From: Neptunitalea lumnitzerae
GTDB lineage: Bacteria; Bacteroidota; Bacteroidia; Flavobacteriales; Flavobacteriaceae
Direction of reading: 5' to 3'
NCBI RefSeq assembly: GCF_027924185.1
Contig: NZ_BRVO01000002.1
Coordinates: forward strand, 62,001-126,000
Length of the DNA stretch: 64,000 nt
The stretch's first letter is position 1, and the number at the start of each line of letters is the position of its first letter. This document shows positions 47,644 to 57,872 of the stretch, piece after piece. The position numbers and the translations under genes are program-made. The notes under the pieces are model-generated. The model saw only the letters and a list, made by a program, of their open reading frames with translations. It was not told where the DNA came from and did not search any database.

Positions 47644-49725
47644 ATGAATTTTAAGCATATTCTTTTTTTAATAACCGTTTTTGTTTCTTCTGTCGCTATT
47701 GCACAGCAAACCAAAGTGGCAGATTTTATTAAGGCCGATGTAGATGTAACAATTGACCCATATAAACAGCGTGTTAGTGGTACCGTTACTTATTTGGTAG
47801 ACATACTAGACAAAACAGATTCTTTATACTTAGATGCTCAGCATACCAATTTTTCTGATGTTAGATGGAATGGGAAAAAGGTAACATATGAAGTTACTGA
47901 TAAGTATTTAATTCTTCGAAAAAAGTTAAAAGTTAAAGAGGGGAATACACTTGAGTTTACTTATGAAACTACTCCAAAAAAGGCAATGTACTTTGTAGGC
48001 TGGGATTTTGAAGATGCCAGAAAACAAGTTTGGACCCAAGGACAAGGAAAATATACCAGTAATTGGTTACCTAGCTTTGACGATGTTAATGAAAAAGTGA
48101 TTTTTAATCTATCAGTTGCTTTCTTAAAAGATTATGAGGTAATAGCTAATGGAGCACTGGTTAGTAGTAGTATGGTGAATGATACTTTGAAGAAATGGAA
48201 TTATGAAATGCAGTATCCCATGAGTAGCTATTTATTGGCAATAGCTGCAGGTAAGTACAAGTATAAAACTGTAATGGCAGCTAGCGGAAAAGAATTACTA
48301 TTGTATTACTACCCGAATTTGGAAAATAGATATGAGCCTACTTACAGATACTCTAAAGAAATATTTGATTTTTTTGAGAAAGAAATTGGCGTTCCGTTTG
48401 GGTGGAGTAATTACAAACAAATACCGGTAAAAGACTTTATGTACGGTGGTATGGAAAATACTACGGCTACCATTTTTAATGATAGTTATTATATAGATTC
48501 TTTATCTTTTGTAGATAGAAATTATGTAAACGTAAATGGCCATGAATTAGCACATCAATGGTTTGGTGATTTAATAACAGAGGCCACACCTGAAGATCAT
48601 TGGTTGCAAGAAGGTTTTGCAACGTATTACGCTTTGTTGGCAGAGAAAAAAATATTTGGAGATGCTTATTTTAAGGCTTCATTATTTGATAATGCAGCAC
48701 AATTAAAATACCAAGATGATAGTGGTAATGGCGAAAGTATTTTAAACCCGAAAGCTGGGAGCCTTACTTTTTATCAAAAAGGAGCTTGGGCGCTTGTGGC
48801 TTTAGCACATGAAGTAGGACACGATAACTTTAGAAAAGGTATTAAAAAGTATTTGCAAAAATATCAATACAAAAATGTAACTACCGATGAATTTTTGTTT
48901 GAAATAGAGAGTGTATCAGGTAAAAATCTAACAGATTTTAAAGAAAGATGGTTGGAGAATACGCATTTCTTGTATGAAGAAGCTATGCAGTTACTAGAGG
49001 ATAAACCTTATTCTTTGCCTAATCTGGTGAATGAAAAGTTTAAAGATACCAGTAGTGTTAAAGCTACTGATGCCTATAAAGAGCTTTGGAATACCATGCC
49101 GTCAGAATATAAACAAAGGGTTATTTCGTATAGATATAATGTTTTAAAAGATTCCTTTTTTATTAAGTCTGCCTTGGCAGATAAAAATGTTTTGGTAAGA
49201 CAGGCTTACATAGTACAAACACAAGAAGTGCCATCTTACTTACAGGAAACATTTGAAGGTTTTTTAGTAGACAGTAGTTACAATACCATTGAAAATGTAC
49301 TTTATAAACTATGGATTAATTTCCCTGAAAAAAGAGGAGAGTATTTAGATAAAACAAAAACTGTAAAAGGATTTAACGATTTGAATATACGTGTGCTATG
49401 GTTGGCATTAGCTTTGGCTACACCAGATTATAGCGCTTTAGAAACCAAAGCATATTTTGATGAGCTTTCAGGGTATACATCTCCTAAATATGATTATAAT
49501 GTTAGAGAAAAGGCATTTGGTTTTCTGTTGCAAATGGATGCTTTTACGAATGCTAATTTAAAAGATTTAGTAGATGGTTGCTTGCACCACTCTTGGAGTT
49601 TTGCTAGCCGTTGCAGAACTATTTTAGATAAACTTTTAGATGACCCTGTGTATAAAGAAAGATTTCAAAACTTATTAGAAAAATTGTCTGATAAAGAACA
49701 AAACTATTTAAAAAAGAAACTATGA
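47644..49725 (+). CDS. Secreted M1-family metallopeptidase
   Basis: A 693-residue zinc aminopeptidase-like protein with a signal peptide (HILFLITVFVSSVAIAQQ). The zinc site is complete: HELAH at 300-304 and Glu323 in LQEGFATYY. The substrate motif is YGGMENTTAT, a variant of GAMEN. The N-terminal beta domain starts VDVTIDPYKQRVSGTVTYLVDI. It probably degrades peptides in the periplasm or outside. The stop overlaps the next gene by 4 bp (ATGA), so they are translationally coupled. Confidence 0.93.
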   Translation: MNFKHILFLITVFVSSVAIAQQTKVADFIKADVDVTIDPYKQRVSGTVTYLVDILDKTDSLYLDAQHTNFSDVRWNGKKVTYEVTDKYLILRKKLKVKEGNTLEFTYETTPKKAMYFVGWDFEDARKQVWTQGQGKYTSNWLPSFDDVNEKVIFNLSVAFLKDYEVIANGALVSSSMVNDTLKKWNYEMQYPMSSYLLAIAAGKYKYKTVMAASGKELLLYYYPNLENRYEPTYRYSKEIFDFFEKEIGVPFGWSNYKQIPVKDFMYGGMENTTATIFNDSYYIDSLSFVDRNYVNVNGHELAHQWFGDLITEATPEDHWLQEGFATYYALLAEKKIFGDAYFKASLFDNAAQLKYQDDSGNGESILNPKAGSLTFYQKGAWALVALAHEVGHDNFRKGIKKYLQKYQYKNVTTDEFLFEIESVSGKNLTDFKERWLENTHFLYEEAMQLLEDKPYSLPNLVNEKFKDTSSVKATDAYKELWNTMPSEYKQRVISYRYNVLKDSFFIKSALADKNVLVRQAYIVQTQEVPSYLQETFEGFLVDSSYNTIENVLYKLWINFPEKRGEYLDKTKTVKGFNDLNIRVLWLALALATPDYSALETKAYFDELSGYTSPKYDYNVREKAFGFLLQMDAFTNANLKDLVDGCLHHSWSFASRCRTILDKLLDDPVYKERFQNLLEKLSDKEQNYLKKKL

Positions 49726-50633
49726 GAGCACTTGTAATATCGGGTGGAGGTAGTAAAGGAGCATTTGCTGGTGGGGTAGCACAATACCTTATAGAGGAAA
49801 TGCATAGAGATTACGATTTGTACATTGGTACTTCTACCGGTAGTTTACTTGTGAGTCATTTGGCGCTAAAGAAAGTAGATAAGATTAAAAAAATATATAC
49901 TTCTGTAAATCAAAAAAGTATTTTTAGTCACAATCCATTTACCATTACTAAAAAGCACGGTCTTACTAATGTAGGGATTAATCACTTTAATGTATTGCTT
50001 AACTTTTTAAGAGGTAAAAAAACCTTTGGAGAAAGTGTAAATTTAAAAGTGCTTTTAAATAATTCTCTTTTAAAGGAAGAGTTTTTAGAATTGAAAAATT
50101 CTGAAAAAGATATTGTAGTTACGGTTTCTAATTTATCTTTAAATTCTATAGAATATAAGTCTATAAAAGATTTTGAATATGAAGAATTTATAGAGTGGAT
50201 GTGGATTTCTTGCAACTATACGCCATTTATGAGTTTAGTAGTTAAAAACAATTGTGAGTATGCAGATGGAGGTCTTGGGGTTATTGTACCTATTGAAGAG
50301 GCGGTAAGGAGAGGGGCTAAGGTAATAGATGTAATTGTATTACAAACAGAGGTAACACAGTTTAATAAACTACCTTCAAAAAATCCCTTTTCTCTACTAA
50401 CAAATATGTTTGGTTTTATGTTAGATAGAATATCTCACCAGAATATTAAAATAGGTAAGTTTTCTGCTAATCATAGCAACGCTATTTTAAACTTCTATTA
50501 TACACCTATAGTATTAACCACCAACTCTTTAATATTTGATGAACAAAGTATGCAAAAGTGGTGGAAAAGTGGTTTTGAATATGCTAAATTGAAAAATAAA
50601 GAGACTAGCCAATTAAATATTTTAGACTCTTAA
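49722..50633 (+). CDS. Patatin-like phospholipase
   Basis: A 303-residue patatin-fold lipase: oxyanion loop GGGSKG at 8-13, nucleophile elbow GTSTG with Ser38, and catalytic Asp182 in YADGGLG, so the Ser-Asp dyad is intact. It lacks a signal peptide and may act in the cytoplasm or on the membrane. It is coupled to the M1 peptidase gene by a 4-bp overlap, and its stop overlaps the convergent gene by 4 bp. Confidence 0.92.
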   Translation: MRALVISGGGSKGAFAGGVAQYLIEEMHRDYDLYIGTSTGSLLVSHLALKKVDKIKKIYTSVNQKSIFSHNPFTITKKHGLTNVGINHFNVLLNFLRGKKTFGESVNLKVLLNNSLLKEEFLELKNSEKDIVVTVSNLSLNSIEYKSIKDFEYEEFIEWMWISCNYTPFMSLVVKNNCEYADGGLGVIVPIEEAVRRGAKVIDVIVLQTEVTQFNKLPSKNPFSLLTNMFGFMLDRISHQNIKIGKFSANHSNAILNFYYTPIVLTTNSLIFDEQSMQKWWKSGFEYAKLKNKETSQLNILDS

Positions 50634-51151
50634 CTATATAATTCTTGTACTTCTTTTCTAATATAAGAAATAGCGGTAGCAGAAGGAGAGTTTTTATCTA
50701 AAAACTCATTTAAAATAGCTTCTCTTAATTTACCAGAGGTTTCTATTTTATCACTCATAGCAATTTTTCTTATTACCTGAATAGTGGCATTTTTTGCTGC
50801 TCTAATAATGTTCCAACATTCATCAGTTACATAAATCTGTTGTGATATATTGTGTACAAACTCACTTTCAATTTGTTGAATCAATAAGTTCTCGTAAGCA
50901 TCTTTATCGTCAGATTGTGGTACCACATTAATAATCAGGTTTGCAGGTCTAATACGCTCTACAAATAAAGTCATTCGCTCATAAGCTTGTAAGCGCAATG
51001 GTAAAATGTCTTTTTGAGCTTCTTTATGTAATAAATATCTTCTTCTTCCTTCTTCGTTTTTGGTGTGCGTATTAAAAAAATAAAAAGCAATTAAACCTGT
51101 TATTACAGCAGGTAAACAATAAAAAAGAAGTTGAACAATCTGGTTTTCCAT
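50630..51151 (-). CDS. Membrane-anchored protein of unknown function
   Basis: A 173-residue protein with one N-terminal membrane segment (LFYCLPAVITGLIAFYFF, residues about 9-26) and a helical cytoplasmic part with RRRYLLHKEAQKDILPLRLQAYERMTLFVERI. A protein of this shape is, as I recall, common in Bacteroidota and annotated as hypothetical (possibly DUF7935). It ends convergent with the patatin gene by 4 bp. It is 50 bp downstream of the glutamate-synthase-like gene on the same strand. Confidence 0.78.
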   Translation of the reverse strand: MENQIVQLLFYCLPAVITGLIAFYFFNTHTKNEEGRRRYLLHKEAQKDILPLRLQAYERMTLFVERIRPANLIINVVPQSDDKDAYENLLIQQIESEFVHNISQQIYVTDECWNIIRAAKNATIQVIRKIAMSDKIETSGKLREAILNEFLDKNSPSATAISYIRKEVQELYS

Positions 51152-51201
51152 GAGTATGTTTTTAGCGTGACGAATTTACTATATTTTTTAAACTATTAAA
51201 A

Positions 51202-52749
51202 TCAATTCTTACCTCCAAGGTATTCACAATCTTTTAATTTTTGTACCCCATCAAAATCAACTTTAGTTTTGTGGTATTTATAAATTGCTGCTAATGTTTG
51301 GGTTAAGTTTTTGTCGCCTAGGTTCATTTCAACATCATCCATTGTAAATTGGCATGGATGCTCATATCCACAGGCATGTGTAAGCTCTAAAAATTCTTTT
51401 TTAAAGTTATGGAAATATTGTGCTAGCCTGTCAGATTTCAGCGGAATGTCAATACCGTTTTGCAACCATTTATTTTGGGTAGCAATACCTGCCGGGCATC
51501 GGTTGGTATGGCATACTTGTGCTTGTATACATCCAATACTCATCATAGCTTCTCTTGCTACATTAATAAGGTCTGCACCCATAGCAAAAGCTTTAGCTGC
51601 CTGAGCAGGGAAACCTAATTTACCGCTGGCAATAAATACCACACGGTCTGCAATATCATTTTCTTTAAATAGTCTGTAGACATCTGTAAAACCATATATC
51701 CATGGTAACGAAACGTGGTCGGCAAAACTCGGAGGTGCAGCACCAGTACCACCTTCACCACCATCAATAGAGATAAAATCAGGGCCTTTATTGGTCGCTT
51801 TCATAATATCTATCAACTCTTTCCAATGGTCTAGTTTTCCTATAGCAGCTTTAATTCCTACTGGTAATCCTGTTTCTTTAGCAATGGTTTCAATAAATTC
51901 AACCATTTCTTTCACTGTTGAGAATGCGCTATGGTATGGTGGAGATATAATATCTTTCCCCATAGGTACGTGTCTGATATCAGCAATTTCTTTGGTTATT
52001 TTTTTGCCAGGTAAAACACCACCTTTACCAGGTTTAGCTCCTTGAGATAGTTTTATTTCAATTGCTTTAATACATGGATTTTCTTCCACTAGCTTTTTAA
52101 GTTTAGCTATTTCAAAGTTTCCATGTTCATCTCTAATACCAAAGTAGGCTGTTCCTATTTGAAAAACTACGTCAGCACCATTTTTATGGTACGGAGATAA
52201 ACCACCTTCACCTGTATTATGAAATGCATTTGCTTTTTTTGCTCCGATGTTTAAAGACTCTACTGCTTTTGCAGACAGAGAACCAAAACTCATTGCAGAA
52301 ATATTAATAATAGAAGCAGGTCTGTAAGGTTTTAAACGGTTGTGATAGGCTCCTATAATTTTAGCACAGGGTATAAAGTCGTTTTGCTCTAAGTTCGGGT
52401 GTCCTACCGGCATTTTATAAGGCAACATAGTGTTGTTTATAAATACATAGTTTTGAGAAAAAATATCTCTATCGGTACCAAAACCTTTGTAGTTGTTCTC
52501 ATTTTTTGAAGAGGCATATACCCAACTTCTTTCAATACGGTTAAACGGAAGTTCTTCTCGGTTGTTAGCTACTAGGTATTGTCTTAATTCTGGACCAATA
52601 CTTTCTAGCATATATCTAATATGCCCAACAATTGGGAAGTTATGACTAATAGAGTGTCTTCTTTGAATAAATATATCTCTTATAGCTACAATGGCTAGGG
52701 CAATTAAAATCCAGCCCCACCATGGTATTGAACTTAGAGTTTCTAACAT
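51202..52749 (-). CDS. FMN-binding glutamate synthase-like protein
   Basis: The start is taken at the ATG at 52749 (MLETLSSIPWWGWILIALAIVAIRDIF), which puts a membrane anchor at residues 8-27; an upstream ATG 8 codons earlier is possible. The body of about 480 residues is the FMN/FeS domain of glutamate synthase: MSFGSLSAKAVESLNIGAKKANAFHNTGEGG, KLSQGAKPGKGG, SIDGGEGGTGAAP, and CIQAQVCHTNRCPAGIATQ for the 3Fe-4S cluster. It lacks the amidotransferase domain, so it resembles archaeal-type GltB or a related membrane-linked oxidoreductase. Confidence 0.88.
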   Translation of the reverse strand: MLETLSSIPWWGWILIALAIVAIRDIFIQRRHSISHNFPIVGHIRYMLESIGPELRQYLVANNREELPFNRIERSWVYASSKNENNYKGFGTDRDIFSQNYVFINNTMLPYKMPVGHPNLEQNDFIPCAKIIGAYHNRLKPYRPASIINISAMSFGSLSAKAVESLNIGAKKANAFHNTGEGGLSPYHKNGADVVFQIGTAYFGIRDEHGNFEIAKLKKLVEENPCIKAIEIKLSQGAKPGKGGVLPGKKITKEIADIRHVPMGKDIISPPYHSAFSTVKEMVEFIETIAKETGLPVGIKAAIGKLDHWKELIDIMKATNKGPDFISIDGGEGGTGAAPPSFADHVSLPWIYGFTDVYRLFKENDIADRVVFIASGKLGFPAQAAKAFAMGADLINVAREAMMSIGCIQAQVCHTNRCPAGIATQNKWLQNGIDIPLKSDRLAQYFHNFKKEFLELTHACGYEHPCQFTMDDVEMNLGDKNLTQTLAAIYKYHKTKVDFDGVQKLKDCEYLGGKN

Positions 52750-52877
52750 GTTTACTTTAATTTTGGGTGTCAAAATTAAGCATTCTAAAGTATAAAAGTG
52801 TTTATAAAAAATTAAAACTTGCTTGATTTGTGCCCCAATTTATAGTTAACTTGTACCGTTTTAATGATTGATGATTA

Positions 52878-55211
52878 ATGGAAAAATATTTAGCAGAACT
52901 TAATGAGGCTCAGCGAGCTCCTGTACTACATGTAGATGGTCCGTTAATGGTTATTGCCGGGGCAGGATCTGGTAAAACCCGTGTATTGACTTATAGAATT
53001 GCTTATTTGATGAGTAAAGGGGTAGATGCGTTTAATATTTTATCGCTCACCTTTACCAATAAAGCGGCACGTGAAATGAAAGGAAGGATTGCTTCTATTG
53101 TTGGAAATAGTGAAGCAAAAAATCTTTGGATGGGAACCTTTCACTCTGTTTTTGCCAAAATTTTACGAATGGAAGCAGATAAGTTAGGGTACCCTTCTAA
53201 CTTTACAATCTATGATACACAAGATTCGCAGCGCTTAATAAATGCTATTATTAAAGAAAAAGGATTGGATAAAGATGTATACAAATACAAACAAATTCAA
53301 TCTAGAATATCTTCTTATAAAAATAGCTTAATTACTGTTAGAGCTTATTTTAAGGATGCTGAATTAATGGAGGCTGATGCAATGGCTAAGCGTCCTAGAA
53401 TGGGAGATATTTATCAGGAGTATTGTGACCGTTGTTTTAAGGCGGGTGCCATGGATTTTGATGATTTATTATTAAAAACCAATGAGCTTTTAAATAGATT
53501 CCCGGAAGTATTACAGAAATACCAAAATAGGTTTAGATATATATTGGTAGATGAGTACCAAGATACCAACCACTCACAGTACTTAATTGTAAAAGCACTT
53601 TCAGATAAGTTTCAGAATATATGTGTAGTAGGGGACGATGCCCAAAGTATATATGCGTTTCGTGGTGCTAACATTAATAACATTATGAACTTTCAGAAAG
53701 ATTATGATGGAGTTGTAGTATATAGGTTAGAGCAGAACTACCGTTCTACTAGGAATATTGTGGAGGCGGCTAATTCGGTGATTGAAAAAAATAAAACCAG
53801 ATTAGATAAGGTTGTTTGGACAGCCAATGATGATGGAGGTAAGATTAAAGTACATAGATCATTAACCGATGCTGAAGAAGGACGTTTTGTAGCAAGTTCT
53901 ATTTTTGATACAGAAATGAATCATCAGTTAGGGCATGGTAATTTTGCCGTATTGTACAGAACCAACTCACAATCGAGGGCTATTGAAGATGCGTTGAGAA
54001 AAAGAGATATTCCGTATCGTATTTACGGTGGACTTTCTTTTTACCAACGTAAAGAGATTAAAGATATTCTTGCCTATTTACGATTGGTGTTAAACCCTAA
54101 AGATGAGGAAGCTTTAGTTAGAATTATAAACTTTCCCGCAAGAGGTATTGGGCAAACAACGGTTGATAAGTTAACCGTAGTGGCCAACCATTATAAGCGT
54201 TCTATTTTTGAGGTAATGCAAAACCTTGATAAGATAGATCTAAAGATTAATTCTGGAACAAGAAGAAAATTAGATGATTTTGTAAACATGATAAAGAGTT
54301 TTCAGATTATGAATGAAAACTCGGATGCCTTTACGCTTTCTGAGCATGTTGCTAAGAAAACAGGTATTTTACAAATGTTTAAAAAAGATGGTACTCCAGA
54401 GGGTATAGCCCGTATGGAAAATGTGGAAGAGCTTTTAAATGGTATTAAAGATTTTGTAGAGGGACAACAAGAAGTGGCGGATGCAACGGGGTCTTTATCT
54501 GAGTTTTTAGAGGATGTTGCCTTGGCTACAGATTTAGATAAAGATACGGGAGAAGATGATCGTGTAGCTATGATGACCATTCACTTAGCAAAAGGATTAG
54601 AATTTCCGTATGTATACATAGTAGGTATGGAGGAAGATTTATTCCCTTCTGCTATGAGTATGAATACACGAAGTGAATTAGAAGAAGAAAGACGTTTGTT
54701 TTATGTAGCACTTACACGTGCTGAAAAGCAAGCTTATCTTACCTATGCAGAGAGCAGGTATAGGTGGGGTAAATTAGTAGATAGTGAGCCAAGTAGATTT
54801 ATTGAGGAAATTGAAGATAAGTATATAGAATATTTAACTCCCCCAGCGAAATCAGGTTACCGATTTAAACCTCTTTTAGATACTGATATATTTGGAGAAG
54901 TAGATAAAAGTAAGTTTAGGCAGAATAAACCAGTAGCAAGTACACCACCTGTTCACAAGCAACCATCGCAAGAGAAACTGCGTAAATTACGTAAGTTAAA
55001 ACCAAATTTAGGAACTCCTGTGGGGAATGCTTCTGCTCCAGATACTTCTGCCTTAAATGTGGGAACAAAAATAGAACATAGTCGTTTTGGTAGAGGAGAG
55101 GTAATAGGTCTTGAAGGTGTTGGGAATGATAAAAAAGCTGAAATTAAATTTCAGAATGGAGAAGTAAAGAAACTGCTGCTCCGTTTTGCTAAGCTTGATA
55201 TTTTAAGTTAA
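52878..55211 (+). CDS. UvrD/PcrA-type ATP-dependent DNA helicase
   Basis: A 777-residue superfamily 1A helicase. The N-terminus LNEAQRAPVLHVDGPLMVIAGAGSGKTRVL carries the Q motif and Walker A. DEYQDTN is motif II, GDDAQSIYAFRGA motif III, and the VALTRAEKQAYLTY block motif VI. The C-terminus ends with a Tudor-like RNA-polymerase contact domain (HSRFGRGEVIGLEGVGNDKKAEIKF), as in PcrA/UvrD. It functions in nucleotide excision repair and in clearing stalled complexes. The YrdC-domain gene follows by 14 bp. Confidence 0.95.
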   Translation: MEKYLAELNEAQRAPVLHVDGPLMVIAGAGSGKTRVLTYRIAYLMSKGVDAFNILSLTFTNKAAREMKGRIASIVGNSEAKNLWMGTFHSVFAKILRMEADKLGYPSNFTIYDTQDSQRLINAIIKEKGLDKDVYKYKQIQSRISSYKNSLITVRAYFKDAELMEADAMAKRPRMGDIYQEYCDRCFKAGAMDFDDLLLKTNELLNRFPEVLQKYQNRFRYILVDEYQDTNHSQYLIVKALSDKFQNICVVGDDAQSIYAFRGANINNIMNFQKDYDGVVVYRLEQNYRSTRNIVEAANSVIEKNKTRLDKVVWTANDDGGKIKVHRSLTDAEEGRFVASSIFDTEMNHQLGHGNFAVLYRTNSQSRAIEDALRKRDIPYRIYGGLSFYQRKEIKDILAYLRLVLNPKDEEALVRIINFPARGIGQTTVDKLTVVANHYKRSIFEVMQNLDKIDLKINSGTRRKLDDFVNMIKSFQIMNENSDAFTLSEHVAKKTGILQMFKKDGTPEGIARMENVEELLNGIKDFVEGQQEVADATGSLSEFLEDVALATDLDKDTGEDDRVAMMTIHLAKGLEFPYVYIVGMEEDLFPSAMSMNTRSELEEERRLFYVALTRAEKQAYLTYAESRYRWGKLVDSEPSRFIEEIEDKYIEYLTPPAKSGYRFKPLLDTDIFGEVDKSKFRQNKPVASTPPVHKQPSQEKLRKLRKLKPNLGTPVGNASAPDTSALNVGTKIEHSRFGRGEVIGLEGVGNDKKAEIKFQNGEVKKLLLRFAKLDILS

Positions 55212-55225
55212 AAAAAAGGATTATT

Positions 55226-55843
55226 ATGGCAGAGTTGATAAGAATTTATGAAGAGAATCCAAATCCTAGAGAAATCAGCAAAGTTGTTGAAGTACTAAGA
55301 AACGGAGGCCTAATTATATACCCTACAGATACGGTATATGGTTTAGGATGTGATATTACAAACTCTAAGGCCTTACAAAAAATTGCAAGAATTAAAGGGA
55401 TTAAATTAGAAAAAGCTAATTTTTCTTTTATTTGTGCAGACCTTAGTAATTTATCTGATTACGTAAAGCAAATAGATACGCCTACCTTTAAAATTTTGAA
55501 GAAAGCCTTACCAGGCCCTTATACGTTTATTTTACCTGGTAATAATAGTTTGCCTAAAGATTTTAAAAAGAAAAAGACAGTGGGTATACGTGTACCCGAT
55601 AATTCTATTGCTGTAGAAATTGTAAAACAATTGGGGAATCCTATTATTTCTACATCTATTCATGATGAAGATGAAGTATTAGAGTATACTACAGATCCTG
55701 AATTGATTTATGAGAAATGGGATAATTTGGTTGATATTGTTATTGACGGTGGCTATGGAGATAATGTAGCTTCCACAATAATAGATTTGTCTGAAGGAGA
55801 GTTTAATGTAATTAGAGAAGGTAAAGGAAGTATTGATATCTAA
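55226..55843 (+). CDS. YrdC/YciO-domain protein (Sua5-like)
   Basis: A 205-residue YrdC-domain protein. The N-terminus LRNGGLIIYPTDTVYGLGCDITNSKAL is the nucleotide-binding region and GIRVPDNSIAVEI is near the middle. Sua5/TsaC makes threonylcarbamoyl-AMP for the t6A tRNA modification. The signature after the first motif (KGIKLEKANFSFICADLS) is closer to YciO than TsaC, so true t6A synthase activity is uncertain. It probably shares a transcript with uvrD/pcrA. A terminator follows. Confidence 0.87.
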   Translation: MAELIRIYEENPNPREISKVVEVLRNGGLIIYPTDTVYGLGCDITNSKALQKIARIKGIKLEKANFSFICADLSNLSDYVKQIDTPTFKILKKALPGPYTFILPGNNSLPKDFKKKKTVGIRVPDNSIAVEIVKQLGNPIISTSIHDEDEVLEYTTDPELIYEKWDNLVDIVIDGGYGDNVASTIIDLSEGEFNVIREGKGSIDI

Positions 55844-55873
55844 TCTAATATTCCCTTAAGTATGTAAAATATA

Positions 55874-55904
55874 AAAGCCCGGTGTAAACCGGGCTTTATT
55901 TTTT
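55874..55904 (+). terminator. Terminator after the YrdC-domain gene
   Basis: A 10-bp stem (aaagcccggt with accgggcttt), loop GTAA, is followed by a T-rich tail. Confidence 0.9.
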
Positions 55905-55926
55905 GTGATCTGTCTTCTAATCTAAA

Positions 55927-56793
55927 TTAGTTGATGTTAGGATCTTTCATTCCTTCTTCAATCATGCTGTAGAACTGATCAATTTTAGGAAGAACAACAA
56001 TTCTAGTTCTTCTGTTTTTAGCTTTTCCGTCGTTAGTTTCGTTACTAGCAACAGGAACATACTCACCACGACCAGCAGCAGTCATTCTCTTAGGATCTAC
56101 TCCAAACTCATCTTGTAGTAATCTAACAACAGCAGTAGCTCTTAAAACACTTAAATCCCAGTTATCTTTAAAGCTAGCACCAGTTTTAACACCATCATCA
56201 TCAGTGTGACCTTCTACCATAAATTCAAAGTCTGGCTTGTTTTTAACAACAGTAGCAACTTTACCTAAAACCTCTTTAGCTTTAGCAGTTACTCTAGTAC
56301 TACCACTAGAGAATAATAATTTGTCAGAAATGTTTACGTAAACAACTCCTTTTTCAACACTAATGTTAATGTCATCATCATTAAGATCTCCTAAAACACC
56401 TTTTAAGCTTTGTACTAATGCAAGGTTAACAGAATCTCTTCTTGTTACAGCATCTTGTAATTTTCTAATAGTTAAATCTTTCTCACGTAAAGATTCTAAA
56501 GATTTTTCAAGGTTTTCAGCTCCTTTAGTAGTTAAGGTAGTTAAGTTACCCATATTGTTGATAAGCTCTTGGTTGTTAGCTCTCAACATATCGTTTTGAT
56601 CTCTAAGTGCATTAGTAGTTGCAGTTAAAGAAGCTTTTTCTTCTAAACAACTATTCAGCTTAACTGTAGCTGAATCTAATAATTCTTGAGTTTCTTTGTT
56701 TTTTTCTTCTAACTCAGCAATTTTTTTGGTACCACAAGATGTAGTAGCTAAAAAAACAGCGAAAAGTGAAGCAATAAGACCAATTTTCTTCAT
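55927..56793 (-). CDS. OmpA-family lipoprotein
   Basis: The start is taken at the ATG at 56793 (MKKIGLIASLFAVFLATTSC), giving 288 residues; an ATG 8 codons upstream is not needed. The lipid cysteine is followed by GTKKIAEL with no acidic export signal, so it should face the periplasm. A coiled coil occupies residues 25-125. The C-terminal OmpA domain has FSSGSTRVTAKAKEVLGK, FMVEGHTDDDGVKTGASFKDNWDLSVLRA and GRGEYVPVASNETNDGKAKNRRTRIVV, the peptidoglycan-binding signature. It acts as a tether between outer membrane and cell wall. Confidence 0.93.
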   Translation of the reverse strand: MKKIGLIASLFAVFLATTSCGTKKIAELEEKNKETQELLDSATVKLNSCLEEKASLTATTNALRDQNDMLRANNQELINNMGNLTTLTTKGAENLEKSLESLREKDLTIRKLQDAVTRRDSVNLALVQSLKGVLGDLNDDDINISVEKGVVYVNISDKLLFSSGSTRVTAKAKEVLGKVATVVKNKPDFEFMVEGHTDDDGVKTGASFKDNWDLSVLRATAVVRLLQDEFGVDPKRMTAAGRGEYVPVASNETNDGKAKNRRTRIVVLPKIDQFYSMIEEGMKDPNIN

Positions 56794-56819
56794 GTTTATA
56801 AATTTAATTAATAGCATAC

Positions 56820-56849
56820 CAAAGGTAAAAAAACCTAAATTTTAACAAA
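56820..56849 (-). promoter_or_regulatory. Promoter of the OmpA-family gene
   Basis: On the minus strand TTTG (56849-56846), 18 bp, TACCTTTG (56827-56820). This is a full match to the Bacteroidota promoter, about 27 bp before the ATG. Confidence 0.7.
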
Positions 56850-56870
56850 TGTATTTAACAGGTATTTTAG

Positions 56871-57872
56871 TTAATGTTTTATTAAAATTTTATAAGTTTT
56901 TTTCTTGTTAATATAGTATTCACGCACAATTGAGGTTATCTTAAAGTAATTAGTGGTTTTAACATTTTTAACCCTGTTTCTAAGGTATTGTTTCTTAAGC
57001 TTATAGTAAGAAGCGTGAGCTTTTAGAATGGCAAAAGCATGTTTCAATTGAAATTTTAAACAAAATCTAACAAAAGCTAGTCCGTCTAAAACCATTCTAG
57101 TGAAAACAATCTTTTTTATCTGATTTTCTGGTAAGTTTTTTAGTAATGTAAAAAGCGAATTTCTGAAGTTATAGTAAGTTTTCTTCGGGTTTAGTGTGTC
57201 TAAGGTACCACCACCTACATGGTATACGGTAGATTCTGGTGTGTAAAATATCTTTTTGGAGGTATTAATAATTCTCCAACATAAATCTATTTCTTCCATG
57301 TGAGCAAAAAATTGCTCGTCAAAACCTTGTTGTTCTTCAAAAACAGTTTTTCTGATAAAGAAGCAGGCTCCTGATGCCCAAAAAATCTCTTCTTCCTTAT
57401 TATATTGGCCAGTATCTTTTTCTAGTTCGGTAAATATTCTTCCTTTACAAAAAGGATACCCATATTTATCAATAAAACCACCAGCGGCCCCTGCATATTC
57501 AAAATAGTCTTTGTTGGTATACCATTTTATTTTAGGTTGTACAACGGCAATAGATTCATTCTTGAATAGTTGCTCAATAGGAGTTAACCAATCAGGGGTT
57601 ACTTCAACATCAGAATTTAAAAGGCAAAATATATCTTCCTGTACATGTTTTAGTGCATCATTATATCCTTTTGCATAACCACCATTTTCTTTATTTTTTA
57701 TAATAGTTACATCATTTGGATAGTTGGTTTCTAGAAATAGCACAGAATCATCGGTAGAGGCATTATCAGCCACATATATAGTGGCATCTTTAGAGTTTTC
57801 AATTACCGAAGGTAAAAACTTTTCTAGTAATGCTTTACCATTCCAGTTTAATATAACAACAGCTATGCTCAT
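56871..57872 (-). CDS. Glycosyltransferase family 2
   Basis: A 333-residue GT2 enzyme: VVILNWNGKALLEKFLPSVI at the N-terminus, the DNASTDDSV nucleotide region, LLNSDVEVTPDWLTP (DxD-like metal site), and GFDEQFFAHMEEIDLCWRI (ED-type catalytic region). It resembles rhamnosyl- or N-acetylglucosaminyltransferases of cell-surface glycans. The ATG shares one base with the stop of the upstream nuclease-like gene (TAATG), so the two are translated together. Confidence 0.92.
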   Translation of the reverse strand: MSIAVVILNWNGKALLEKFLPSVIENSKDATIYVADNASTDDSVLFLETNYPNDVTIIKNKENGGYAKGYNDALKHVQEDIFCLLNSDVEVTPDWLTPIEQLFKNESIAVVQPKIKWYTNKDYFEYAGAAGGFIDKYGYPFCKGRIFTELEKDTGQYNKEEEIFWASGACFFIRKTVFEEQQGFDEQFFAHMEEIDLCWRIINTSKKIFYTPESTVYHVGGGTLDTLNPKKTYYNFRNSLFTLLKNLPENQIKKIVFTRMVLDGLAFVRFCLKFQLKHAFAILKAHASYYKLKKQYLRNRVKNVKTTNYFKITSIVREYYINKKKTYKILIKH